Part shown: positions 1-9,129 of the stretch, piece by piece
Numbering within the stretch: position 1 is the stretch's first letter
Layout of the letters: each line of letters opens with the position of its first letter
DNA from: Cytophagales bacterium
GTDB lineage: Bacteria; Bacteroidota; Bacteroidia; Cytophagales; Cyclobacteriaceae
DNA length: 64,000 nucleotides
Reading direction: 5' to 3'
Assembly (NCBI GenBank): GCA_017303805.1
Contig: JAFLBQ010000008.1
Coordinates: forward strand, 212,602 to 276,601
Position numbers and translations under genes: made by a program
Notes under the pieces: model-generated
The model's input: the letters and a program-made list of their open reading frames with translations, nothing else
Database searches by the model: none
Told to the model about the DNA's origin: nothing

Positions 1-310
1 TATCGAGTTTATAAATTCCCCTTTGAAGACCAACCAAGGCACCGCGGCCTTGCATAGGTACAATCGTGCCCACACGCTGCCCCACAGAAAGCGATCGGTT
101 TTGTTTTGTTTCGGGGTTGTACACATGTACCTGCTTGTCTTCTATGTCAACCCAATAAAGTCTGTTTTCTGTTGGATGCCACAGAGCGCCCTCACCCAAA
201 TTGGCTCTTGCATCCAACTCCAGTTGCGCTTCTTGCATAAAAAAATTCTTTTCGGATTTGGCAAAGCCAGTCAGCCCCACCACTGCCAGTAAAAGGTAAA
301 AACTTTTCAT
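1..310 (-). CDS. SMP-30/gluconolactonase family protein (N-terminal part, runs off the window)
   Basis: About 103 residues are present and the frame stays open to the window edge. After a short hydrophobic signal peptide (MKSFYLLLAVVGLTGFA) comes the hallmark start of the SMP-30/gluconolactonase/LRE six-bladed propeller: LGEGALWHP, then RLYWVDI. The Glu of GEG is a divalent-metal ligand in this family. Members hydrolyse aldonolactones, so a role on gluconolactone-, galactonolactone- or arabinonolactone-like products is likely but unproven. The ATG shares one base with the TAA stop of the upstream glycosidase gene (TAATG), which implies translational coupling. Seen: motif, signal peptide and overlap. 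Inferred: the substrate, from the neighbouring galactan genes. Confidence 0.85.
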   Translation of the reverse strand, partial: MKSFYLLLAVVGLTGFAKSEKNFFMQEAQLELDARANLGEGALWHPTENRLYWVDIEDKQVHVYNPETKQNRSLSVGQRVGTIVPMQGRGALVGLQRGIYKLD

Positions 311-2871
311 TACCGATGTACTAACCAGATATACTCCAGTTCAAAACCAAACGGCCGATCTATTTCATGTTCGTTTACCTGTTTGGCAGCCGACACTTCT
401 ATGCGCTCGGCATCGACAATATTTAAAACGTTCGGGCTGTTATTTTTAAACAGCAACGGCATAAACGGAGGATAAGGCCGGGGGAGCAATGTGGCTTCGC
501 CTGGTTTAAACGCTGATAGCGGAATAGCTACCTCCTGAAATTGATCGGTTAGTTTTATCGCAGCCGAAAATGACTGACCGTTTAAATCGATTAGTGTAAT
601 TGTAGCATCCTCTGCCGCACTCTTTGTGGCGCGTGCCTTTACCATTACCGTATTACCATTTAAGAAGTCGGGTAATCTTCCTTTCACCTTTTCAGAAAAT
701 ACAAATTGAAAAACCACTTGCTCAATCCCTTTAAGGTTGGTGGCTTCTAATTTAAGTGTTGCGTGTGCCGGGTTTACAGCCGTTCCATAACTGGTGGTAA
801 ACCCTCTTCTCCACACAGGATAAATTGAAAAGTGGCGATCGGTAGTAGGATTAAATAACTCTACCGCACTTTGACGTGGCACTACGCGCAATGTCCAGAA
901 ATTGGTAGGCCAGGCATCCCATGTAAATGGATTTTCAGATACCGGCCCCGGAAATACCGTAAACCTTTCGCCTTGCTTTATCACAATTCTGTAATTCAAC
1001 GTGCCTTCTGTCATTGCCTCTTCGGGTATGATCGCCTCATAGAGGGCCGTTGCTTTCTTTTGCATGGGTAAGGTTCGGGGGCGCCCCACCGCGGGGGCAA
1101 TAAGTAAGCTAACTTCTGTAAAGTCCGTTCCGGAAATATTAGCCTTGATACTAAGCGGTGCAGATGCCGAGGCTGTTGCCACCGGCTTGTGAAAAAGTTC
1201 CACTGGCGCTGTAACCGGAGCCTGTGCTACAAATTCATTTAAGCCAATGCTGGTGGCTGGATACGATTGAGCCGCTTGTTTTCCTTTTCGGATAACCTGG
1301 TAAGTGCCGGGTAGTATTGTAAAAGTTACTCCATTCACTTCAGGAGTAATACTGTTGCCTGCGTTCAGCGGTCTAATGGCAAAGTCCGATCCCAAATCGG
1401 GTAAATTGATTTGCATTTCGTTGGGGTTCCAGGCAAGCCGGGTTACGATTTTTTTTGGAGAGGCCCTCTCAAATGGATCGTTTACAGAAATTGCATCGGG
1501 CATTACTTCCAATCTATAAACACCACTCTCCAGCTTATCGATAAAATAAGCACCGCTACCTTTGTACGCAACCACTGGCGAACTGCCCACACCTGCTATT
1601 TTAAGTAGCTTTGCCGCCTGCCGCGGTTTGGTGCGGGTGGTGTTGGAATATATAAACTCGGTATCATCATTTAATTCGCTTAGCGCTTCCTTATAACTTA
1701 CTCTAAAAACATCGAACACACTATCAGCCGGGTAGGCACCAAAAGTTTTAAACCTTGGTAGTTTATGAAATGCGCGCGAAGCGACAAGTAAGCTGATGGC
1801 CTTGGACGGTGTATAGGCCAGGTTAAGGTAATGGGTTTGATACTCCGTGTTTACATTGGCAATGGCCATGGGGTCGTACGCGAATTGCGTAGCCCACCCC
1901 ATACCGGCTTGCCGGAAGCTTCGGGCCATGGCCGGATACATATAGCCTTGCAGAATATCGGCCGCATCAAATTCATAAACCATTAGACCCTTATTGCGGT
2001 AGGCGGCAATGGTATCGAATGGAATTGTATAGTTATCTACATGCGGCAGGTAATTGCCGGCCAGTGTGGTGCCAGCCACAAGACCAGAAGGATACCACTG
2101 AAAACTAAATCCATCCACCTTAGCACTTGCAACCGCATCGGCATAGTATGGGCCTTGACTTATATTGTAAAACACGGGCTTACTCCAACCTGTATTTCGG
2201 ATGGCGGACGCCAATCGGTTGATGTAGTTGGTTACCCCGGCTTTTGAACCGCTGTGTGCCGGTTCGTTATTAATTTCAACGGCAATAATGTCCGGGTCGG
2301 CCTGATAGGTGAGTTGGGTGTATGGATTAACGTGTTGAAAAAATTGAGTAAGGTATCGTTCCTGCGCTACAATGGCCGAATCGTTGGTGGTTAATTTTGA
2401 TCGTCCGTAAAACCGCGAGAAGCCCGGGGTCTGCTCATCCGGTTCGGGATATCCATTACCCCAAAATGCAATTGGAGTAATAATAGTTTTTATGTTTCTC
2501 TTTTTTAGCTCGGCCAATAAAAAGTCGTACAAACGCAGGTGCTCATTGCTTAATAAATTTCCTTCCAGATCAGAAATCTCCGTATCCCAAACATGAACGC
2601 GAAATGCATCTAATCCGAGGCGAGCCATGTGGTACACATCCTGACGGATTGCATCTTCAGGGTTTATGCCTCGTGCTTTAATGGCCCGGTAGGCATGAGC
2701 AAATGGAGTTGTATAGTTCACTCCAAAAAAAACTGCCTCTTTGTTCGTATCGGCCCACCGGAAGGTGCCCTGCTTATCGATGTACACTGGATTTTTTTTC
2801 GAGGCTTTTTGAGCAACCGCAAAATGAGAAGTTAGCGCGGCTAATAACGCAACGAGGTAGTAATAACGCAT
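310..2871 (-). CDS. Secreted clan GH-A glycoside hydrolase, possibly GH147-like beta-galactosidase
   Basis: The protein is 853 residues from the ATG at 2871. A longer TTG start at 2892 would overlap the GH53 stop, but the ATG gives a clean signal peptide (MRYYYLVALLAALTSHFAVAQ begins there). The N-terminal half reads as a TIM barrel of clan GH-A. The acid/base Glu sits in EINNEP (about residue 203) and the probable nucleophile in VYEFDAAD (about residue 300). The C-terminal half looks like beta-sandwich domains. Length, clan and position beside a GH53 galactanase recall the GH147 beta-galactosidases of Bacteroides pectic-galactan loci. That family assignment is inference; GH5 or an unclassified GH-A family is the alternative. 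It follows GH53 by 17 bases, so the two are probably co-transcribed. Confidence 0.75.
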   Translation of the reverse strand: MRYYYLVALLAALTSHFAVAQKASKKNPVYIDKQGTFRWADTNKEAVFFGVNYTTPFAHAYRAIKARGINPEDAIRQDVYHMARLGLDAFRVHVWDTEISDLEGNLLSNEHLRLYDFLLAELKKRNIKTIITPIAFWGNGYPEPDEQTPGFSRFYGRSKLTTNDSAIVAQERYLTQFFQHVNPYTQLTYQADPDIIAVEINNEPAHSGSKAGVTNYINRLASAIRNTGWSKPVFYNISQGPYYADAVASAKVDGFSFQWYPSGLVAGTTLAGNYLPHVDNYTIPFDTIAAYRNKGLMVYEFDAADILQGYMYPAMARSFRQAGMGWATQFAYDPMAIANVNTEYQTHYLNLAYTPSKAISLLVASRAFHKLPRFKTFGAYPADSVFDVFRVSYKEALSELNDDTEFIYSNTTRTKPRQAAKLLKIAGVGSSPVVAYKGSGAYFIDKLESGVYRLEVMPDAISVNDPFERASPKKIVTRLAWNPNEMQINLPDLGSDFAIRPLNAGNSITPEVNGVTFTILPGTYQVIRKGKQAAQSYPATSIGLNEFVAQAPVTAPVELFHKPVATASASAPLSIKANISGTDFTEVSLLIAPAVGRPRTLPMQKKATALYEAIIPEEAMTEGTLNYRIVIKQGERFTVFPGPVSENPFTWDAWPTNFWTLRVVPRQSAVELFNPTTDRHFSIYPVWRRGFTTSYGTAVNPAHATLKLEATNLKGIEQVVFQFVFSEKVKGRLPDFLNGNTVMVKARATKSAAEDATITLIDLNGQSFSAAIKLTDQFQEVAIPLSAFKPGEATLLPRPYPPFMPLLFKNNSPNVLNIVDAERIEVSAAKQVNEHEIDRPFGFELEYIWLVHR

Positions 2872-2888
2872 ACACGGTATAGATTTGA

Positions 2889-4049
2889 TCAATAGGTATA
2901 AGGATGTAACATAAACTGAATGCCTGAATTGAGTTCACCACTAAAATCAAAAAAAGTGTTATTCTCCCAGGAAGAGCCGGAGCCCCATAAGTCTTTTAAC
3001 CCGGAGGTAATCCAGGCTGGCTCCCAATAAACAATTCCAGCACCACCGCCATCGATCACTTCTTGTGTAAGCGCTTTCAGCAACGCAAGTTGTCCTGCCG
3101 GTGTATAGGGGTATCCGGGTATGGGCGCCTGGCTTCCAAACAAGTTGGTATAGTTATCATTACCTCCTGTTGTCCACGGATAGGCCGTTTCGAGAATCAT
3201 TACCTGCTTACCAAACTTGCTTTTAAAAGCTGCCACCTGATCGGAGATCTGATACGTTTGCACGGTGGTGTGCCACAGCGGGTAGTAGGAAAATCCGATA
3301 ATGTCAAATGCTATAATCTCACCACCGCTGGTTAGTTGTGTAAACCACCAATCTACATTTTTAGGATCCGCTACATGCAGCATAATTTTTATCTCGCCTG
3401 AAACATCCTTTACTGCCTGTATCGCTGATTTAATTACAGTGCGCAGATTGGGCCATTGACCGTTGCATCCGTTGCATGCGGGGAAACCCGCAGGTGCATC
3501 CGTAAAAAACATCCCACAGTTAATTTCGTTGCCCACTTGAACATACTTGGGCAGCAGGTTGAGATTTTTTAAATGGGTTAACGTTTTAAACGTATAATTA
3601 TAAACCGAATCGCGCAACACATTAATGCTTCGGATTTCTTGCCAAGCTGCCGGAATTCGTTGGTTGCCCGGGTCGGCCCAGGTATCGGAATAATGGAAAT
3701 CGAGTAGCACCGGCAGCGCCTGCTGCTTCGCTTTCTCCATCGAGCGGATTACATCAGAAAGATCGTTGTACATTTGAGTGCCCTCATCGCCATAAACATT
3801 CCGGGTCCACACCGGGTTATTCCAAAGCCGCAAGCGCACTAAATTTGCTCCGTGTTGTTTGAAAATCTGAAACGGATCGGCAGGAGTACCACCACTTTTA
3901 TAAACCCCGCCTTTATCTAACACTTGATTTACATACGAAAGGTCGGCACCAAATAGGAAATCCGGCTTAAGGCTCGGGGGCGTTTCTTCTTGCTTGCAAG
4001 AAGATAGACCGCAAAAGGCAGTAACGCTAAATAAAAATAGAAATCTCAT
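2889..4049 (-). CDS. Arabinogalactan endo-beta-1,4-galactanase, GH53 lipoprotein
   Basis: The 386-residue protein matches GH53 along its length: GADLSYVNQV at the start of the mature enzyme, VRLRLWNNP, acid/base Glu175 in GNEINCGM, and nucleophile Glu287 in ILETAYPWT. GH53 enzymes cut internal beta-1,4-galactosyl bonds in type I (arabino)galactan, the side chain of pectin. The N-terminus MRFLFLFSVTAFCGLSSC carries a lipobox (LSSC), so the enzyme is probably lipid-anchored, as is usual for surface glycanases of Bacteroidota. It is the first gene of a minus-strand set with the GH-A hydrolase and SMP-30 gene, and it diverges from the hybrid sensor that probably regulates it. Confidence 0.93.
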   Translation of the reverse strand: MRFLFLFSVTAFCGLSSCKQEETPPSLKPDFLFGADLSYVNQVLDKGGVYKSGGTPADPFQIFKQHGANLVRLRLWNNPVWTRNVYGDEGTQMYNDLSDVIRSMEKAKQQALPVLLDFHYSDTWADPGNQRIPAAWQEIRSINVLRDSVYNYTFKTLTHLKNLNLLPKYVQVGNEINCGMFFTDAPAGFPACNGCNGQWPNLRTVIKSAIQAVKDVSGEIKIMLHVADPKNVDWWFTQLTSGGEIIAFDIIGFSYYPLWHTTVQTYQISDQVAAFKSKFGKQVMILETAYPWTTGGNDNYTNLFGSQAPIPGYPYTPAGQLALLKALTQEVIDGGGAGIVYWEPAWITSGLKDLWGSGSSWENNTFFDFSGELNSGIQFMLHPYTY

Positions 4050-4054
4050 GCTGC

Positions 4055-4087
4055 CAAAATTAGTGCATTCATGTAGTCTGCTCTAAA
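4055..4087 (-). promoter_or_regulatory. Predicted promoter of the galactanase operon
   Basis: Read on the minus strand, TAATTTTG (4062-4055) matches the Bacteroidota -7 consensus TAnnTTTG exactly. TTTA (4087-4084) lies 21 bases upstream as a possible -33 element. The -7 box ends only five bases before the GH53 ATG, so the transcript would be leaderless or nearly so. The site lies in the 174-base divergent region shared with the hybrid sensor gene. Confidence 0.55.
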
Positions 4088-4223
4088 ATATTTCTTTCCG
4101 AAATTAACGGGAATCAATCTGGAAAGCTTGAATTACTTTAATGAAATTTAATTTTAACCGCTGGTGTACAATATTTTAATATTCCGCTATTATTGGTAAG
4201 ATTGATTGATTAACCTTTGTGTA

Positions 4224-7200
4224 ATGAATTTGCCCGAATGGAAATTTGCGATAGTAGCCTTACTGATAAGCACAGGGTGTAACGCACAGCAACTTTATTT
4301 CTCGACACTATCCATTAAGGACGGCTTGCCATCTAATGTTGTATCGGGTATTGCACAAGATCAAAACGATTTTATCTGGATTGGAACCGGCAACGGCCTG
4401 GCCCGGTATGACGGCTACTCCTTTCGGGTGTTTAATAAAACAGCCCAACCTAACTCCCTTCCGTCAAACGAAATAAGCTGCTTGCTGCAAACAGGAAATA
4501 CCTTGTGGGTTGGCACATGGAGCGGGCTTTGTAAAATAGACACCCGTACCTTCGAAGTTACCCGAACAACTGCGCTGGGTGCCAGCGCCATCCGAACCAT
4601 GGCAGCAGGAACTAATGGTAAAATCTGGATAGGAACCGAAAACGGGCTTATTCAATTAGACAGTGCAGCCAACATTATAAAAACCTATCACACGCAAAAC
4701 AGTAACCTTAGCCACACTACGATTCGCTCTATATACGAAGCCCGCGATGGCACTTTGTGGGTTGGCACCTATAATAAACTTAACCGGCTGTTACCGGCTG
4801 GCGGATTGTTTGAAACGTTTGATTTGAAGGGGAGTTATAAACCTGCAATTCAAAATAATTTGATCTGTGGTGGCATACTACCTGTTAACCCGTTGCACGA
4901 TTCGCTTTTATGGGTGGGCACCGAAACTGGCTTAAGTTTATTCAACACCGTTACAAATCAATTTAGCCTATTAGGCGATCAGCACCTTGATTTAAGTAAT
5001 GAAGTTATCAAATGTATATTTCCAGGCAAAGACGGAAAGTTATGGTTGGGGACTGATTTTGGTTTAAACATTTATGATCCTGTCACTCATTCTGTTTCAA
5101 GTTATTTTCATAATCCACAAATCCCCTACTCTATTTCAAATAATGCAATCTGGCAGATTTTCGAAGACCGTAGTGGAGTAATCTGGTTAGTTACTTCAAA
5201 TGGCTTGAGTCGCCTCAATAGTTTGCCGGCCATCTACGATTTTACTAGCGTGGCAAGCCGTATCGACAATCAAATTGCCGGTAACCAGGTTAAGGCCCTG
5301 ATGGTTACAACTTCAAACATACTTTGGATTGGAACGCTGCATGGCGTAATCCGAAAAGATCTTACGAGCGGACAAACTCAGCTCTTCGATACACAAGGCA
5401 AAAATCACAAACTCTTATTAAATAATGTGTATGCGCTGGAGGAAGACCCATTGGGTAGAATCTGGATTGGTACGGCAGCGGGGATCAATATCTGGGACGA
5501 CAAAGAACAGAAAATGATGGAAATAACAGCTACGCCCGGTAACGGCCTGGTAACAAATTATGTGGCACGCATGGTGCGCACCAACGATGGCGCCATGTGG
5601 GTGAGCACTTATCAAGGCGGGTTATTCCGAGCGATAGACAATTTACGAGATCCTGGCCGCATCCAATTCAAGTTAATTACCGATGCGTTTGGGTCTGAAA
5701 AATTTGTGGCCGGTGCAGATGCCGTATGGTACACACAATACAACGAACTATTTAGGATATCCATTTTTGATAACACACCAAAAGCAGTGCGGGAAGAAGC
5801 CATCAAACTTACGCCTTCTATGGGCGACATCCGCAGCTTGTTTTATTCGCGCAACAGCCATGTGTGGCTTGGGTGTAAAAATGGCTTAATAGAATTTGAC
5901 CCACAGTCTAAAGAAGTGAGGTTCTTTCCGGTACAAACCGGAAACGACCTACTCATTACCAATATAAGCGAAGATGCCTCCGGAAATATCTGGGCCATAG
6001 CAAATCCCTTTTTATTTTCAGTGAACCCGACTACCCAGCACGTGTCATTGTTTCCAATTGATCCCAACCTTGAAATCAGAAATTTCCATCCGGGCTGTGC
6101 CACGGTAAACAATCAACATCAAATTCTTTTTGGTGGCGACAATGGATATCTGCAGGTGAACACCAAGTTACCGCAACAAACCCCGTATGAATCGAAAGTA
6201 TTTATAACATCTCTCGCAATCAATAATAAACAGATTCATCCGGGTGATACGGTAAGTGGGCAAGCATTGCTTAGCAGCGACATAACCTTTACCAAAAATC
6301 TCAATCTTTCTTATGCCAATCGATCCATTGCCTTTCAGTTCACATCGCTGCACTTGTGGCAGCCCCAACTAAATGTGTACGCCTATAAATTGGAAGGTTT
6401 TGACGAAGATTGGATCTATACCTCAGGAACTAAAAATTTTGCAGTTTACACCAACCTTGAACCCGGCAACTATACGTTTAGGGTAAAAGGCACCAACAAT
6501 TACGGGCATTGGAGTAATCAAGAAGCAACGCTTTTAATAACAATTAATCCACCACTGCTTTTAACATGGCAGTTTCTTCTGCTTTATGTTTTGATTATTG
6601 GAGCAGCGGGTTGGTGGGCTATACGCATTTACGCGGGCCGGCTAAAACTAACAAATGAATTGAGAATCGCACGCCTGCAAAAGGCTCATGCCGAGTCTCT
6701 CTCAAAAGCAAGGCAGGAATTTTTTACGCACATTTCACACGAGTTGCGTACTCCTATCAGTCTAATTATGCCGCCCATACAACAGTTGTTAAAAAATAAT
6801 CAGTTAGACAGTACCAGCCATAAGCTGGTACACCTGGCTGAAAAAAATTCACAACGCCTGCTGCGCGTAATAAACCAAACGCTCGATTTCCACAAACTTC
6901 AAAACAACACCCTTGATTTAAAAATAGGACGCATCAACCTGATCGCATTTGTTCAGGAAATACACATTTTGTTTTCCGACACTGCGCTTCGCAAAAAAAT
7001 TAACTTCCACTTTTGTGCCGATGAAGCCGAGCTTCCGGTTTGGGCCGATAGCGAAAAAATCGAAACGATTCTCTTCAACCTCTTGTCCAATGCCTTTAAA
7101 TTTACGCCCCTGGGCGGCATGGTTCAGGTTACCGTAAAACAACTGACTGAACAGGTTCCTTCTGGCGCGGGCGTTGCCTGCATAGAAATAACCGACTCGG

Positions 7201-8294
7201 GCATAGGGCTTACCCCCGAAGAACAGAAGAAAATATTTGAACCCTTTTACCAGACAGCAGACGGCCGGTTAACTGGAAAAGGATCGGGCATCGGGTTGGC
7301 GTTGGCGTTGGAATACGTAAAACTACATCAAGGCACTTTACATGTTACCAGTGCCAAGGGCAAGGGTACCACTTTTTTAATCCACTTGCCCCTCGGTAAA
7401 AATCACCTTCCTGTAAGCTGGATACACGATGAAGAAGAAGTTGAGGTAGTAGCAACCCGGCAACCAGCCACACTGCCTATACAAAAATCATATCGGCTGA
7501 ATTTAAAAACTGATAAGCCGCTTATTTTGATAATTGATGACAATCCGGATATTATTCAGTTTGTGGAAGAAAGCCTCAACCACAAATACAATTTTATCGC
7601 TGCTCAAAACGGAATTGAAGGACAGCGCGCAGTGCAATCTGCATTACCTGATGTGGTGCTTACCGATGTGGTAATGCCACTAATGGATGGAATAGTTTTT
7701 TGCAAGCAATTAAAAGAAAACCCTGTAACCAGTCAGGTAGCAGTAATTTTTATTACAGCACGAGCGCAGCCTGCCGAGCAGGCTGCAGGCATAAGAATTG
7801 GCGCTGACGCATACCTGACGAAACCTTTTGAAATAGAGCTTTTAGAAGCTCATATTGACCACCTGCTGGAGCGCAAAAAAGAACTTACCACCTACCTTAA
7901 GCAAGTAATTCTAACGCAACCACCACCAGCCACCGCAAACAATGAAGACGATAAGTTTGTAACTAAGGTAATGAGCATTGTGGAAGCCCACATTGCTGAT
8001 CCCGAATTTGGTGTTGAAAAACTGAGTGAAGAGATAGGCATGAGCGCCTCGTACTTGTACCGGAAACTAAAATCGCTAACACAATTTTCAACCAACGATA
8101 TCATTCGAAAATACCGGCTAAAAAAGGCCTCCATCTTACTTCGTAACAAAGAGGGAAATGTAACTGAGATTATGTACCAGGTGGGTTTCTCCAACTTATC
8201 TTATTTCTCCAAATGCTTTAAGGCAGAATACGGACTTAACCCAAAAGATTATCAGATAAAATTAAGCAAGGACAGTGTGGACTTAAAATTATAA
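4224..8294 (+). CDS. Hybrid two-component system (HTCS) sensor/AraC-type regulator
   Basis: The protein is 1357 residues from the ATG at 4224; a TTG six codons upstream is also open. In order it has a signal peptide, two-component-regulator propeller repeats with many IWIGT/LWVGT strands (residues 25-690), a Y_Y_Y domain, one membrane helix (LLTWQFLLLYVLIIGAAGWW), HisKA with the phospho-His near residue 839 (HISHELRTP), HATPase (NLLSNAFKF, DSGIGL), a receiver with phospho-Asp near residue 1148 (VLTDVVMP), and a C-terminal AraC HTH. HTCS proteins bind oligosaccharides in the periplasm and activate adjacent glycan genes. The divergent GH53 operon points to a galactan-derived ligand. No SusC/SusD pair lies in view. 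Confidence 0.95.
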   Translation: MNLPEWKFAIVALLISTGCNAQQLYFSTLSIKDGLPSNVVSGIAQDQNDFIWIGTGNGLARYDGYSFRVFNKTAQPNSLPSNEISCLLQTGNTLWVGTWSGLCKIDTRTFEVTRTTALGASAIRTMAAGTNGKIWIGTENGLIQLDSAANIIKTYHTQNSNLSHTTIRSIYEARDGTLWVGTYNKLNRLLPAGGLFETFDLKGSYKPAIQNNLICGGILPVNPLHDSLLWVGTETGLSLFNTVTNQFSLLGDQHLDLSNEVIKCIFPGKDGKLWLGTDFGLNIYDPVTHSVSSYFHNPQIPYSISNNAIWQIFEDRSGVIWLVTSNGLSRLNSLPAIYDFTSVASRIDNQIAGNQVKALMVTTSNILWIGTLHGVIRKDLTSGQTQLFDTQGKNHKLLLNNVYALEEDPLGRIWIGTAAGINIWDDKEQKMMEITATPGNGLVTNYVARMVRTNDGAMWVSTYQGGLFRAIDNLRDPGRIQFKLITDAFGSEKFVAGADAVWYTQYNELFRISIFDNTPKAVREEAIKLTPSMGDIRSLFYSRNSHVWLGCKNGLIEFDPQSKEVRFFPVQTGNDLLITNISEDASGNIWAIANPFLFSVNPTTQHVSLFPIDPNLEIRNFHPGCATVNNQHQILFGGDNGYLQVNTKLPQQTPYESKVFITSLAINNKQIHPGDTVSGQALLSSDITFTKNLNLSYANRSIAFQFTSLHLWQPQLNVYAYKLEGFDEDWIYTSGTKNFAVYTNLEPGNYTFRVKGTNNYGHWSNQEATLLITINPPLLLTWQFLLLYVLIIGAAGWWAIRIYAGRLKLTNELRIARLQKAHAESLSKARQEFFTHISHELRTPISLIMPPIQQLLKNNQLDSTSHKLVHLAEKNSQRLLRVINQTLDFHKLQNNTLDLKIGRINLIAFVQEIHILFSDTALRKKINFHFCADEAELPVWADSEKIETILFNLLSNAFKFTPLGGMVQVTVKQLTEQVPSGAGVACIEITDSGIGLTPEEQKKIFEPFYQTADGRLTGKGSGIGLALALEYVKLHQGTLHVTSAKGKGTTFLIHLPLGKNHLPVSWIHDEEEVEVVATRQPATLPIQKSYRLNLKTDKPLILIIDDNPDIIQFVEESLNHKYNFIAAQNGIEGQRAVQSALPDVVLTDVVMPLMDGIVFCKQLKENPVTSQVAVIFITARAQPAEQAAGIRIGADAYLTKPFEIELLEAHIDHLLERKKELTTYLKQVILTQPPPATANNEDDKFVTKVMSIVEAHIADPEFGVEKLSEEIGMSASYLYRKLKSLTQFSTNDIIRKYRLKKASILLRNKEGNVTEIMYQVGFSNLSYFSKCFKAEYGLNPKDYQIKLSKDSVDLKL

Positions 8295-8330
8295 TCCCGC
8301 ACATTGTAATAGTATGCGAAGTCAATCGGC

Positions 8331-8912
8331 TTACAAGTCAAACTTTGAATTTAACCACGCTTGCTTCAATTTTTCACCTTTCTGAACATCGGTGTACATG
8401 ATATTCACTGTAAGCTCCTTGTCATCGAACAGCCGGTTGTACATGGCAAAGTACATGGTTAGTTTATTCGGATAATAAATTTTCATTTCGTTAGAATAGA
8501 AGGTTAACCCGTCAATGCTAGCCATTGAATTTAAGGTATCAATGGTTACACCCGGCATCTGTACTATAAACGTTTGGTATAAAGCTTCATTAACAGCCTT
8601 AACCGATTCAGCAAAATCACCATCCACCTGTTCATCGTAGTACTGATAGTTGGATTCAAAATAATTAAGGTTACCGCTCTTGAACACAAACAGTGTGGTG
8701 GTTTGGTTGTTTACAGCCATTCCGTACGTATCCTCAATGGCAGCCGCTCCTCTGTTCTGGAGTTTATCCCACTCCTCCGGGCCAACAGACTCAAACTGCT
8801 CAGGTATTGTGATACGCCACTTAAACTCCGGATTAAAGAATTTCTGCGGTGGTTTGGCAGGTTGTACACAGGCAATAAGTACCGTTGGAATGACGAATAA
8901 TAAAAATCTCAT
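8331..8912 (-). CDS. Unknown lipoprotein
   Basis: I do not recognise this family. The ATG at 8912 is preferred over an in-frame start seven codons upstream because it opens directly on a lipoprotein signal (MRFLLFVIPTVLIAC). The mature part, about 180 residues, starts with a Pro/Lys stretch, then a soluble mixed alpha/beta chain rich in Tyr, Phe and Asn. The sequence FKWRITIPEQF resembles the opening of small secreted beta-barrel or PsbP-like stress proteins, but that is only a resemblance. It is convergent with the hybrid sensor (37 bases between stops) and divergent from the bestrophin gene. There is no evidence that it belongs to the galactan locus. Confidence 0.7.
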   Translation of the reverse strand: MRFLLFVIPTVLIACVQPAKPPQKFFNPEFKWRITIPEQFESVGPEEWDKLQNRGAAAIEDTYGMAVNNQTTTLFVFKSGNLNYFESNYQYYDEQVDGDFAESVKAVNEALYQTFIVQMPGVTIDTLNSMASIDGLTFYSNEMKIYYPNKLTMYFAMYNRLFDDKELTVNIMYTDVQKGEKLKQAWLNSKFDL

Positions 8913-9052
8913 TTCTAAAAATTCAATTAGCATACCTTTCTATAAAGGGAGCAGAAATACAAGGCAGTAAGGTTCTCATTTTCAATTTGCTCCTGGTTTT
9001 CTATTAAAATTACCTTTTTGTTTAAACCAATTCCACTAAGTGCAAGAAATAC

Positions 9053-9083
9053 TTTAGTTAATAGTAAACCAGTCATATTTTTG
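9053..9083 (+). promoter_or_regulatory. Predicted promoter of the bestrophin-carbonic anhydrase operon
   Basis: TATTTTTG (9076-9083) is an exact TAnnTTTG -7 element. TTTA (9053-9056) lies 19 bases upstream, one mismatch from the Bacteroidota -33 TTTG at the usual spacing. The start codon follows about 46 bases later. Confidence 0.5.
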
Positions 9084-9129
9084 TTTTTAATTTCCTATTT
9101 TTAAAATCATTACTCTTACTTCAACAGCC

